The notes under the pieces: model-generated
Database searches by the model: none
Told to the model about the DNA's origin: nothing
The model's input: only the letters and a program-made list of their open reading frames with translations
In this document: piece after piece, positions 54,386 through 64,000 of the stretch
Numbering within the stretch: position 1 is the stretch's first letter
How the letters are laid out: each line of letters begins with the position of its first letter
Assembly (NCBI RefSeq): GCF_036898095.1
Contig: NC_090728.1
Location: forward strand, 88,809,514 to 88,873,513
Reading direction: 5' to 3'
DNA length: 64,000 nucleotides
DNA from: Palaemon carinicauda
Taxonomy: Eukaryota; Arthropoda; Malacostraca; Decapoda; Palaemonidae
Position numbers and translations under genes: made by a program

Positions 54386-57300
54386 TTGCTTGAGGGTACA
54401 CTCGGGCACACTATTCTATCTTACTATTTTTTTTTTCTTCTTGTTTTTTTTAAATGGTGTTGGGCAGGCTTAATAGAAGGGCCATGGATGCCTGGTGGTT
54501 TATCAAGAGGTTGTCTTTTCCTTTTCTGGTTCTATTTCTTCTCAAAACCATCCTTACTGTCCTCCCTTCAGTTGAAGAGGCTATCCTGGAGGGTATTTAG
54601 CCTTGCATGGTGTATCGGCTCCTCCATGTTGACCAGTTTTTCAGACTTTTTACTATAGTCTATGGGTTTTATCAATCACTTTATTTATAATTCTGTACAT
54701 ATTGTTTTTGTTATAATTCTTGTTAATCTAGTTTTTAAGTATGATGTCTCTTTTTTATTTCTATTAATTCTTATGCTGTCTGGAGACATTGAGCGAAATC
54801 CGGGACCAGTACGTCCTAGATTTCGTCAATGTCGTCTTCTGTATTGCAATATTCGTGGTCTTCATGCAAATATCCAAGACCTTACAGTTGCATCCAGACA
54901 GTATGATATTCTTTTGTGCTCAGAAACTTTGGTTTCTAATATGAGGCACTCATCTGAGCTCCTTATAACTGGTTTTAAGAAGCCAATAATGTTGAAACGT
55001 GATGCCATCCCTAGGGCCAGGGACTGAGTACCCTGCTTCTCATAAGTCCTGCTAACAATGTGGATGTCATGAGATTCAGGTAATAAAAGTTTGTGGCAGG
55101 CATAACAACTTTTATTTGTGTTCAATCTACCGGAATCTAGACATGGATGATTCTATCTTCGATTGTTGTCTTACCATTATGGCTAAGATACAAGATGATA
55201 GAAAGGCTTCTTTTGTTTTTGTTGGTGATTTTAATGCTCACCATAGGGAGTGGTTAAGTTCTATCTCTCCTACCGATCGCCATGGCTTAAGAGCTTTAGA
55301 TTTTGCCTCTGAATCAGGCTGTGAGCAAATCATAAATGAAGCTACTTACAGGTCTGGTAATTGCTTGGACCTCGTATACACTGACTCCCCTGGCGTTATA
55401 ACTAGTATGGTTGGTTCTCCAGTCGGGACATCTGATCTTGCCTTGATTTCATTAGTAGTGAAGACTGAGCAGCCTGTCCCTGATGTATCATACTGTTGTA
55501 AAATTTATATGAAATCCCAAGCAGACTGGAATGGGATTTTGCATGATCTTTTGTGCTTGAATTGGTCACAATTATATAGTAGTGTAGATCCTGTTGTCCC
55601 TTTGAATGAGAATCTAGTCAACATAATTGATAGGTATATCCCTTCTCGTGTGCTAAGGTACCGAGTGAAGGACAAACCGTGGTTCAATGATGATTGTAGA
55701 CGTGGTTATTTGGAGAAACAGGAGACAGGAACATAAATGGTTGTCTACCCTTAAATCTGCACTCTTTGGTGTAGATGCAACAGTTCCTCCTTTACTTAAA
55801 CCAGATGGCTCTGTCACTCACTGTCCAAAGGAAAAGGCAACCCTGTTGGCTGATGTTTTTGACAGTAAACAGAGTAATGAAAAACTTGAACTTCCTCATT
55901 CCTGTTTTCCTGAGGCTAAACTAACTAGTTTAGTGTTTTGATCTCGTGAAATTAAAGCTCTGTTGATGGACCTTGATGCTTATGGAGGTGTAGACCCAAA
56001 TGGTATTTTTCCTTTGTTTTTTTATAAAGACAGCAGATTTCTTAGCTCCAAAGTTAGCAAGAAGAGGAGCTTTTAGCACTTGTTGGAGAATTGGTAATGT
56101 TACTCCTCTATGTAAATGTGTTTGTGGTAGCTCAAGTCCCACTGATTACTGCCCAATTTCCATAACTCCCATATTATCTAAAGTTTTTGAACGTCTTCTG
56201 GCAAAACGTCTTAATAGGTTTGCTGAAGGTAATCATCTATTCCCTAGTTTGCAATTTGGTTTTCGTAAAGGCCTTGGAGCATGTGATGCCCTTCTTACAA
56301 TCTCCAATGCTGTACAGAAATCCCTTGATTGTGGTCAGGATGTTCGTATGATTGGCCTTGATTTTAGCGCTGCCTTTGACCGTGTTAATCATGAGGCCCT
56401 TGTTTTCAAACTCAAACATTTGGGAGTGGGTGGGTCGTTTCTTAGCATTATTATTTATTTTTTAAGTAATAGATCTCAAAGAGTTGTTGTTGATGGGCAC
56501 CATAGTGAGTATAGGAATGTGATATCCGGTGTTCCACAGGGTAGTGTTCTTGGCCCATTACTTTTCCTACTATATACACATGACATGTGGTTTGGCCTAG
56601 AAAACAAGCTTGTTGCATATGCAGATGATGCTACTCTCTTTGCATCAATTCTATCCCCTGAATGTAGATCTGGGGTTGGTGAATCCTTTAATAGAGAATT
56701 AGCTAAAATTAGTGCATGGTGCAAATTATAGGGTATGAAGTTGAATCCTAACAAAACTCAAAGTATGATTGTAAGTAGGTCAAGGATGGTGGCTCCTCAA
56801 CGTCCGGATCTCAGTATTGAAAATGTTTCTTTAAATTTGTATGACTCTTAAAATTTTAGGTGTGATTCTCGACAGCAAATTTACTTTTGAGAAACACGTT
56901 AGGTGTGTGTCTTCTTCAATTGCACAAAAAATTGGCTTATTGAGAAAGTCTTTTAAGATTTTCGGTGATCAATCTATTCTGAAGAAGTGTTTTAATTCTT
57001 TCATTCTACCTTGTTTTCAGTATTGTTCTCCTGTCTGGTCTTCAGCTGCTGATTCTCATCTTAATTCATTGGACAGAAACTTTGGGTCTATTAAATTTCT
57101 TATTCCTGATCTAGATATTAATCTTTGGCACCGTCGTTCAATTAGTTCATTATGCATGTTGCATTAGATTTTTCATAACTCTGACCATCCTTTACATTCA
57201 GATCTCCCTGGACAATTCTATCCTGTTCGTAATACTAGGCAGGCAGTTAATTCAAATAGCCAGGCCTTCTCCATCATGAGGCTCAATACTATGCAGTACT

Positions 57301-57420
57301 CTAGAAGTTTTATTCCAGCTGTTACCAAGTTGTGGAATGATCTTCCTAATCAGGTAGTTGAATCAGTAGAACTTCAAAAGTTCAAAGTTGGAGCAAATGT
57401 TTTTATGTTGACCAGGTGGA
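54386..57420 (+). pseudogene. LINE ORF: 2A-like leader, AP endonuclease, reverse transcriptase
   Basis: From ATG 54662 (the same frame is open from 54386 except a TAG at 54656) a very hydrophobic segment (IVFVIILVNLVF, FLFLLILML) leads into SGDIERNPGP, then RPRFRQCRLLYCNIRGLHAN, the start of the endonuclease. Further endonuclease pieces: FVFVGDFNAHHREWL (about 55213) and GTSDLALISL (about 55427; the usual Ser-Asp-His has Leu for His). RT: SKVFERLLAKRLNRF, FPSLQFGFRKG, MIGLDFSAAFDRVNHEAL (motif A, 56348), GVPQGSVLGPL (motif B) and VAYADDATLFAS (motif C, 56613). Stops and frame changes near 55027, 55730, 55940, 56729, 56848 and 57165 disable it. DNA is probably missing near 55730. Confidence 0.9.
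54782..54808 (+). promoter_or_regulatory. 2A-like ribosome-skipping motif
   Basis: Codes GDIERNPGP, matching the 2A consensus D-[VI]-E-x-N-P-G-P. Separation would occur between Gly (54803-54805) and Pro (54806-54808). It would release the hydrophobic leader from the endonuclease-RT protein. 2A-like motifs upstream of the endonuclease are documented in some non-LTR elements. Confidence 0.85.
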
Positions 57421-57647
57421 CATGAGTCTTTTTATAGTTGATATATGACATATTTGTTTATGACGTTGTTAATAGTTTATATATAACACATCTGTTTTGA
57501 CGTTGTTACTTTTTTTAGAATGATTTATTGTTAATGTGTTCTCATCATTTATTTATTTCCTTATTTACTTTCCTCACTGGGCTATTTTTCCCTATTGGAG
57601 CCCCTTGGCTTATAGCATCTTGCTTTTCCAGCTAGGGTTGTAGCTTG

Positions 57648-57651
<4 letters not shown>

Positions 57652-57695
<44 letters not shown>
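57652..57695. repeat. (TAA)n tail of the long LINE
   Basis: An uninterrupted AAT run closing the element, as in the copies at 7403 and 21793. Confidence 0.95.
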
Positions 57696-57698
<3 letters not shown>

Positions 57699-58046
57699 GT
57701 AGCGGCATTAACTTTAGTGTGCCTTCTCATTATCCTTCCTGAACATAATTGGATTTATTCTCCTGGCGGGTTTTGATTCCATACGCCTCACCTATGATGC
57801 CTCCTTTAGTTTCGGGTTCCTTAAAGCTCCCGACACTAAACTCAGGTGAATTTCCAATTGCGGAGGGCAGTCCTTTGGTCCTAATTGCCTCCTTGTCGGA
57901 CTATCATGCTTGTCAATACTGCCTCTGAACTGTTCTGGGATATATAGTTGAGAGTGATATCTATGCCTTGACGGAGTAATCCTGTAGTATTGAGACCTCT
58001 CTCTTTGAGGCTTCCTACCGAGGCATAGGTAATTCTCTAGTACACT
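57696..58046. other. DIRS copy 4 3' non-coding DNA after the inserted LINE
   Basis: No gene recognised; less AT-rich sequence leading straight into the ICR. Confidence 0.5.
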
Positions 58047-58136
58047 TCCATCAGGACGACATGGCTCGAGCCCAAAAAACGATTTTGATGGAGGCAAAAT
58101 CTATTTTTGGGTGAGATAGCCATGTCGTCCTGATGG
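58047..58136. repeat. DIRS copy 4 internal complementary region
   Basis: TCCATCAGGACGACATGGCT, CGAGCCCAAAAAACG (reverse complement of the left outer end), then GATTTTGATGGAGGCAAAAT, CTATTTTTGGGTGAGATAGC and CATGTCGTCCTGATGG (reverse complement of the right outer end). The arms CCATCAGGACGACATGGCT and AGCCATGTCGTCCTGATGG are exact inverses. Confidence 0.92.
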
Positions 58137-58212
58137 CCCACCCGTTACGTTGTCCCTCCCCGATGCCTCGTCGGATGCCTCTTCTCACGGTAGTTATGCT
58201 GCTCTGTGGAAC

Positions 58213-58529
58213 GAGTTTATCAAAGACGAACAGTACTATGAAGGGAGAGGATTTGTAACAGCTCCTCACCTATCCTCCTCCTTAGATTCCTAAACTGGGT
58301 TAAGTCTGTTCGGGGTGCAGATATCTATAGTTATCTACAGATACGTCCCTGATTACACGATATCTTAGGATCGTCGTCCCGGGGGTTAGAACCCTGTGAT
58401 ACCTGACGGTAATTCTCTTGTAATATCACTCACAGAAATATTATGCAGTAGGAAACTGCCGGAAGGAACTTTGATCAGGACGACATGGCTATCTCACCCA
58501 AAAATAGATTTTTCTTACGTCAAAATCCG
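58213..58529. repeat. DIRS copy 4 inverted terminal repeat, right, with outer extension
   Basis: Starts GAGTTTATCAAAGACGAACA and ends near CCCAAAAATAGATTTTTCTT plus ACGTCAAAATCC. It is the partner of 47661-47960; the last 35 bases exist only here and in the ICR. Confidence 0.92.
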
Positions 58530-58740
58530 TTTTTTTTTACAATGCAGTAGTTACACTTGTAATATTCTGGAATTATCAGGAAGCACAAGCATGGAAGCAC
58601 AAGCATAGAAGCAATGCGCACCAAATGTCCATGATAACTTGGTCATATGATCTGCAAGTGAAGAATGGCTACCAAAAGAAATTCTATAAGGGCAACTAAA
58701 AATGGCCCACTGAAGACCTGGTGGGCCTAAAAAGATTACT
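58530..58740. other. Spacer between DIRS copy 4 and the I-like LINE
   Basis: No gene; begins with a T run and contains a short direct duplication (GGAAGCACAAGCAT twice, 58579-58605). Confidence 0.6.
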
Positions 58741-58881
58741 AATTGATTGATAGATTGATTTAAAGTTTTCAGGCATCCTGACATCTAAGGTCATTGAGGC
58801 TGATATCATTTAGTTTATGTACTGTATAAAAAAAATAAAAGAATATTCAATTAAAATCATAAATGTTGAATGTCATAAAAG

Positions 58882-61800
58882 TTAAATAGTTTTCAAAAGA
58901 CCTGCTTCTGAAATAAATCTAAAAATGCCACTTGCATAGTAGGACACATCATGTCCAAGAATCTTGGCAAGGATGAACCTGCCACCCTCACCTCGAGCCT
59001 CAAACTAATATCTATTCCTTAAGTAATTATAATTGGGGCATTCGGTCAACAAATGCCTCACTGTTAGAGGTACTAAACAGTCGTCACAATACGGTTGGTG
59101 TTGGCCCTTCAGAAAAAACTTGTGTCAACCAAGTGTGACCAATACGAAGACGACAAAGAAACGTCTCCCATTTTCAGGGCATAATGTCATACCTCCAAGG
59201 AGATATGACATTTGTTACCTCTCATTTTATTGCCATCTAGGCTATCCCAGTGCTGTTGCCATTTATTGCAAAGCAATTTCTTAATGTTAGGTAGGAAATC
59301 ATTACAGGGAATGGGATACCTTCTTAGCAGCCACTCGGATGCAGCATTCTTTGCCAGTGAATCTGCCTTCTCATTGCCAGACACACCTACATGTGCTGGA
59401 ACCCAACAAAATCAAACTGTTATACCTCTCCGTCCAATAATAAAAAGCCATTCTAAAATCTTTAAAACTAGAGGGTTATTAGAATTAAAAACTTTTATAG
59501 CTTGAAGGACACTCCTTGCATCACTAAATATTGTAAAATTACCCTCCTCCTCCAACGCTATTTTCTCAATAGCAGTTAATATGCCATACAGTTTGGGAGT
59601 AAATATGGAAGCGGTTAAAGGAAGTGCACCTCTACAATTAAAACCATTACTATGTACTCCAAATCCAACGCCAGCATCAGATTTGGAGCCATCACTATAT
59701 ATAAAAGTTGATCCTCTATGTTCAACATGTTCCATTAAAAGAGACCTGGCTTCTAGCTCTGTCATATTCTTCTTAACTCCAATAAAGTATTTACAAAAAG
59801 ATATCTCTGGTAATTTCCACGGAGGCATTGATGATACCTTGAATGGAAGTACCTTACTTCTAATTATATCCGCTGTTTAGTAATTGTTTCGTCCGAAAGC
59901 CATAGGGTTGAGGAGATTTTGGGTGCAACTCAAAGTATGTTGGGTGCCTTAAAAGGCTTGCAGTCTGAAAGCCTAAAGAATTTGGGAGTCTTTGCAATCT
60001 AAACCAATGCCGAATAATGTTAGACCTTCGGTAAAGGTCCAGAGGAAACTCTCCAGCATCAACACGGAGACTTGGGATAGGTGAGGTTCTAAACGCTCCT
60101 GTGGACAATCTAATACCAGCATGATGTATTGAATCTAATATCTTTAATTGGCTTAGGGTGGCTGAGGAGTATATTTCACATCCATAACTAATTTTGGAAA
60201 AAATCAAGGCCTTGTATAATTTTAAAATAGTATTGCGGTCTGCCCCCATGATGTATGGGACAATACTTTTAAAAGATTCAGAGCCTCAATACATTTAGCT
60301 TTCAACGCTTTTAGGTGAGAAACCCATGTAAGTCTACAATCAAATATCAAACTTAAAAATTTAGCTTCCCCTACACAAGGGATACATTGACCTTTAATGT
60401 ATATATCCGGGTCTGGATGTGCTCCCTGGATACAACAGAAAGGTACAATAGTAGTTTTACTTGTCAAGAACTTAAATCCATTCATATCGGCCTTCTGGAT
60501 AATTTTGTCAATTGAGAGTTGTAGTTTTCTCTCAACCATTGCCATTCTAGCTCCAGCAAATGATATGGAGAGATCATCCACAAATAATCTTGAGAGAACA
60601 TCCCGGGAAATGGCTGAGGATATCCCATTGATTGCTAGGTGCAAAAAAGGTCACACTCAGCACACTACCCTGAGGAGCTCATTCTTCCTGGTACTTACTC
60701 TCTGATAGAGTTTCCCCCACTCTCACTTGAAAAACTCTATATGAAAGAAATGCCTGAATAAATAGTGGAAGCTCTCCTCCTCTCAATCCCAATTCATGAA
60801 TTGTTTCAAGTATACCATATCTCCAAGTGGTAACATATGCCTTTTCAAGGTCAAAAAAGACTGTCACATGGTGCTGTTTGGAAGCAAACGCTTCACAAAT
60901 AGAGGACTCAAGTCGTATCAACACATCAGTCGTTGAGTACACTTTTCTGAATCCACATTGAATTGGTGATAAAATACTCTTCTTTTCAAGGTACCAAATC
61001 AGTCTTTGCATTGACCATCTTTTCCATGATTTTACATAAACAAGATGTCAATGCAATAGGTCGGTAGTTTGCTGCTAAAAACTTGTCCTTACCGGGTTTT
61101 AAAAAGGCTAAAATAATGGCTAGTTCCCAAACACTTGGATAACTATAATCACGCCATATTCTATCAATAATGCTTAAAATAAATAACTTTGTATTAAAGT
61201 GTACATGTTTAATCATTGCATATGAAATTCCATCAGGTCCAGGGGCTGTATTGTTACAATTAGTAAGAGCAGAATCATATTCTCTTTTAGTAAAAGGAGA
61301 ATCATATGACTCTTCCCTTCCTGTTACAAAATTCAAAATTTTCTTTTCCTCGTTGCTCCTATACTGGTGACCAGGAGCTCCTTTACACTTGCTGGATACA
61401 TTTGAAAAATGTTCAGCCAGGGCATTGCTGATATCATTTGCTTCAGTCACATACTGACCGTTCACCTTCAACACTGGTGGTGGGTTCGGGGTAAATTTGC
61501 CGGCAATCTTTTTAATTTTCCTCCACACAGCAGATGGTGGTATTCTACTGTTAATGGAGGAAACACAAGACACCCATGACTGGCGCCTAGCTTCCTTCAT
61601 TGCACGACGGAACTGTGCTCTACATTTCTTGTATATAATCAAATTGCCCTCAGTGCGGCGTCTGCGCAGTCAAGTTAAAAGACCTTCTTGTGGCTCTGTG
61701 CAGGGCAGTTAGTTCTGAAGACCACCAGGGGACTGGTCGTCGTTTGAATAACCCTGTTGTTTTGGGAATTGAATTAACTCCTGCTGTATGAAGGGTTCCA

Positions 61801-62560
61801 TTCAGTAAGTCTATGGCATCATCAATATTTTCAAACTGTTCTGCATTGCCTTCAATTTCACTTAGCTCACAAAATCTATCCCAGTCAGCCCTATCAAGAT
61901 TCCATCGTGGAGATCTTTGTAAGGGTGGACCATTGTTGGTGTTTATAATGATTGGTGCATGATCACTAGTATGCCAATCAACTAATGTCCTCCAATCGAG
62001 ACAATTAGAGCTTGCAGCTGAAAGGTCGATGCATGACAAGGTATCCGTCTGAACATGGAAGTGTGTGGGCTCTCCTGTATTAGGTGGTCCGACATCCTCG
62101 TTTTCCACAATTGCCCCTGGTATTTGCTAAAACATCACCCCACAAAGGATGTCTACCATTTAAATCTTCAAGAAAAAGAAAAGGTTGAGGGAGCTGTTGA
62201 TTCACCTCCACTAAATCTTCATACGATATGTTATCATTTTGAGGCAAGTACAGCGAACAGATTGTATATTTTCTCCCTATATCAATCTGTACAACCAATG
62301 CCTGCAGAGGTGTACAGACAGATAAAGGTATTTGGGGAACATCTCAACGAATGTATATGAGACTTCTGCCATGGCTCCCTACTCCATGATCATAAGGTGT
62401 CCTATAGCTAATATATTCGCGAGGACAAGAGGTATTAGCATCAAGCTTGCTCTCCTGCAGACTTACGATTATGGGGGAATGCTCGTAAACTAAGAGTTTA
62501 CGTTCTTCATATTTGGCCCTTAAACCCTGACAATACCATTGCACAATGGAGGAAAAAACT
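58882..62560 (-). pseudogene. I-like LINE ORF2: endonuclease, RT, RNase H, zinc knuckle
   Basis: Endonuclease: VQWYCQGLRAKYEERKLLV (about 62540), IIVSLQESKLD and FLFLEDLNGRHPLWGD (62170; the usual Gly-Asp is Glu-Asp), HTSDHAPII (61960). RT: NTAPGPDGISYAMIK (61245), FLKPGKDKFLAANYRPIAL (61100), LSPIQCGFRK, VFFDLEKAYVTTW (motif A, 60860), VPQGSVLS (60670) and LFVDDLSISFAG (motif C, 60580). RNase H: FIYSDGSKSDAGVGFGVHS (59710), TPKLYGILTAIEK (59600; Lys where the catalytic Glu is expected), IFSDARSVLQAI (59530) and GNEKADSLAKNAA (59370). C-terminal CDDC...RHLLTEC (about 59090-59040) is a CX2CX7HX4C knuckle. Stop near 58882. Frame changes and stops are spread along it, so it is inactive. Confidence 0.9.
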
Positions 62561-62562
62561 AT

Positions 62563-64000
62563 GGTTTATTTTTTGGAAAAACTTTTAGATGAAGTCTTCC
62601 CATTAGCAATATTTGATCTAATGCTATTTCCCGGTGGTTTTATTAGAGAGGGTCTTGATAAATATGGTTTTTTGTTTGTGCTTTTCTTGTTGTCCTTCTG
62701 ATCCAATTGTTAAGGGGGACGGTGGACCTCAACTTGAATTTCCGATTTATTTAAATTGTCTTCTGGTTGATCAGAAACATCAACAGACAAAACATCATAT
62801 TTATTTGATGTCATAACTAATATTTCTTATGGAAGGGGTGAGAGAGATGGAGGTCTCTCTCTTTTCCTATTTATAGGTGGTGAGGATCTACCAGGTTTTT
62901 GCACCTTCTCTACCACAGGTGCACCTGGTAACTTTGTTTAGGGTGGAACCTCCATCAAATCAGGCAAGGACATGGCCTGAGAGAAGTTAGTACTATTGCC
63001 AGTAATGGGGGATGAAGTTTGTATAGAAGTGGGCAGTCCCGCAGTTTTAATACACAGTGGCAAAGCCTTGGAAGGCAATATGCTTACCTTGTCACGCAAA
63101 ATTTTACTATCATTAGATGATGTATTTCTTTTCTTGGAATTACTGGCAGCTCTACGTGGGTTTGATGTCTCCTGTGGTATATTTTCTCTTGATTTCAGTG
63201 CCTTTGCATAGCTGTTTGGTTTTTTCAGTAGTCTTTTGGCATGTCCTACAATTATGTGTTCTACACTGGATTTGTTGAGGGCTGCTTCTTCAAACTTATA
63301 AGTCTCGCAGCTCTTGTCAGTGGATTTATGGTTTGAATTGCAGTTCAAACAGCTGGGCTCAAGTGTATAGTCTTCATGATAAGGTCTGAAACAGATGCTA
63401 CACATTTTTTTATTTTTACAAACTTTAGAAGGATGTCCAAATGTGAAACACTTGAAACATTGTAAGGGCTTTTGTTTGAAAGGTCGAACTTTAATTCTTT
63501 CATTTTCAATATCGATGTGGAAAGGCACATCTGCATCCTGGAAAGTAAGGATAATCATTGATGTCCCAGGAAGCTTATGCACTTTCCACACTGTTAATGG
63601 GCATATGGCTAGTGTTTCCTCTTCTGTAAATTCATACAGATCTTTATTGATGACTACTCCCCTTCCGTAACTAAAATTTAGGTGGGGTTTGACATCTAAC
63701 ATATCCTCATCACTGCTTGTCTTAAGGTTAGACAGTATTACTGATTACGTGTATGATTTTGCATGTATTAGGAAGCTATTTTTCCCAAAGCGAGATATAT
63801 CACCTAGTGCAATGGTTCCTACCTTTTTATAAATTAGTTTGCTAATTTCAAAATAATTCCCATTACTCCCTTTAGGCTCGGCAACAAGACACATTGGTGG
63901 TTTTGGCTTTCTTTGGGGGAGCATAGTTATATCGATATATTTCTCAAACCAGTCAGCAGGTCTATATACATCTAAATTGTTTGGTATCTTATCACATAAG
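62563..64000 (-). pseudogene. I-like LINE ORF1 (zinc-knuckle RNA-binding protein), partial
   Basis: Enters from the right edge: NNLDVYRPADWFEKYIDITM, CLVAEPKGSNGNYFEISKLI, then TAA at 63747-63745. The open run from 63702 to 62938 follows with a fold like an RNA-binding domain (MIILTFQDADVPFHIDIENE) and zinc knuckles CFKCFTFGHPSKVC (about 63460), CSICFRPYHEDYTLEPSC and CNSNHKSTDKSC. The same frame continues past TAA 62938-62940 and a second TAA near 62830 into a basic tail (KRERPPSLSPLP; NGKTSSKSFSKK) ending near 62565, directly before ORF2. ORF1 proteins of this type coat the element RNA. Only three stops separate it from an open reading over the visible part. Confidence 0.85.

Larger units (their letters stand above)
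53980..57695 (+). mobile_element. CR1/L2-like LINE, long copy, inserted in DIRS copy 4
   Basis: Non-LTR element with a 5' region shared with the SINE-like element at 21168 (CCAGGGCACCAGCCGCCCGT onward, to about 54425), an ORF with endonuclease and RT, a 3' UTR and the GTTGTAGCTTGGATAG plus TAA tail (57652-57695). Its 3' kilobase is nearly identical to the fragment at 6463. It appears complete at the 5' end by comparison with the SINE-like copy. The jockey-superfamily placement (CR1/L2 side) rests on the absence of RNase H and the short microsatellite tail. Confidence 0.9.
47661..58529 (+). mobile_element. DIRS-like retrotransposon, copy 4, with inserted LINE
   Basis: Long inverted terminal repeats (47661-47960 and 58213-58529) share CCATGTCGTCCTGAT and TAGGAATCTAAGGAGGAGGA. 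An ICR at 58047-58136 sits just inside the right repeat, so the coding strand is plus. Inside are a repeat-rich leader, gag (50752), RT (52140) and only the end of the recombinase (53222-53501). A CR1/L2-like LINE interrupts the 3' non-coding part at 53980-57695. Without it the element is about 7.2 kb. Confidence 0.9.
58741..64000 (-). mobile_element. I-like LINE (RNase H-bearing), continuing past the right edge
   Basis: Minus-strand non-LTR element with two ORFs: zinc-knuckle ORF1, and ORF2 with endonuclease, RT, RNase H and a C-terminal zinc knuckle. An RNase H after RT points to the I/R1/LOA group of clades. The 3' end lies near 58741, marked by a TCAATCAA-type short tail (AATTGATTGATAGATTGATT on the plus strand). 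The 5' end is outside the window. Confidence 0.9.

Overview
This is a eukaryotic window, most likely from a decapod crustacean (shrimp-like; inferred, not proven). It has AT-rich non-coding DNA, GT/AG-spliced exons, TAA/CA/ATG microsatellites, and a crowd of DIRS-like, RTE-like, CR1/L2-like and I-like retroelements typical of decapod genomes. There are no bacterial operons, CRISPR arrays, rRNA genes or convincing tRNA genes.

Layout. 1-4471: a 3'-truncated DIRS-like tyrosine-recombinase retrotransposon (copy 1, + strand). 4472-19740: gene-poor AT-rich DNA with a 5'-truncated LINE fragment at 6463-7422. 19741-24958: the last two coding exons (- strand) of what looks like the conserved host gene SPRYD3; the 4.8 kb intron between them holds a short SINE-like element and a decayed Ty3/gypsy-type gag. 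26390-40171: one RTE-type LINE (+) split twice, by a Tigger/pogo DNA transposon (26554-29113, -) and by an 8.2 kb DIRS-like element (copy 2, 30772-38933, -). 40357-47063: a third DIRS-like element (copy 3, -), eroded inside but with both terminal repeats. 47661-58529: a fourth (copy 4, +), into which a CR1/L2-like LINE (53980-57695) has inserted. 58741-64000: an I-like LINE (-) with zinc-knuckle ORF1 and endonuclease, RT and RNase H in ORF2, running off the right edge.

The strongest structural signal is that copies 2, 3 and 4, unrelated in terminal sequence, share one architecture: inverted terminal repeats plus an internal complementary region (ICR) just inside the 3' repeat. In copies 3 and 4 the ICR reads as the reverse complement of the left outer end followed by the reverse complement of the right outer end, i.e. 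of the junction of a circular intermediate, which is the DIRS-1 hallmark. In copy 2 only the left half can be verified; the right outer end is missing together with about 60 codons of the flanking RTE reverse transcriptase, which one deletion across the junction would explain.

Other points of note: a 2A-like ribosome-skipping motif behind a hydrophobic segment upstream of the endonuclease of the CR1/L2-like LINE; a SINE-like element sharing both ends with that LINE; a Cys/His module at the start of Gag in three DIRS copies; an RS-dipeptide-like repeat tract in the copy 2 Gag; and an in-frame UAG between its gag and pol. Nearly all mobile-element reading frames carry stops or frameshifts, so they are annotated as pseudogenes.
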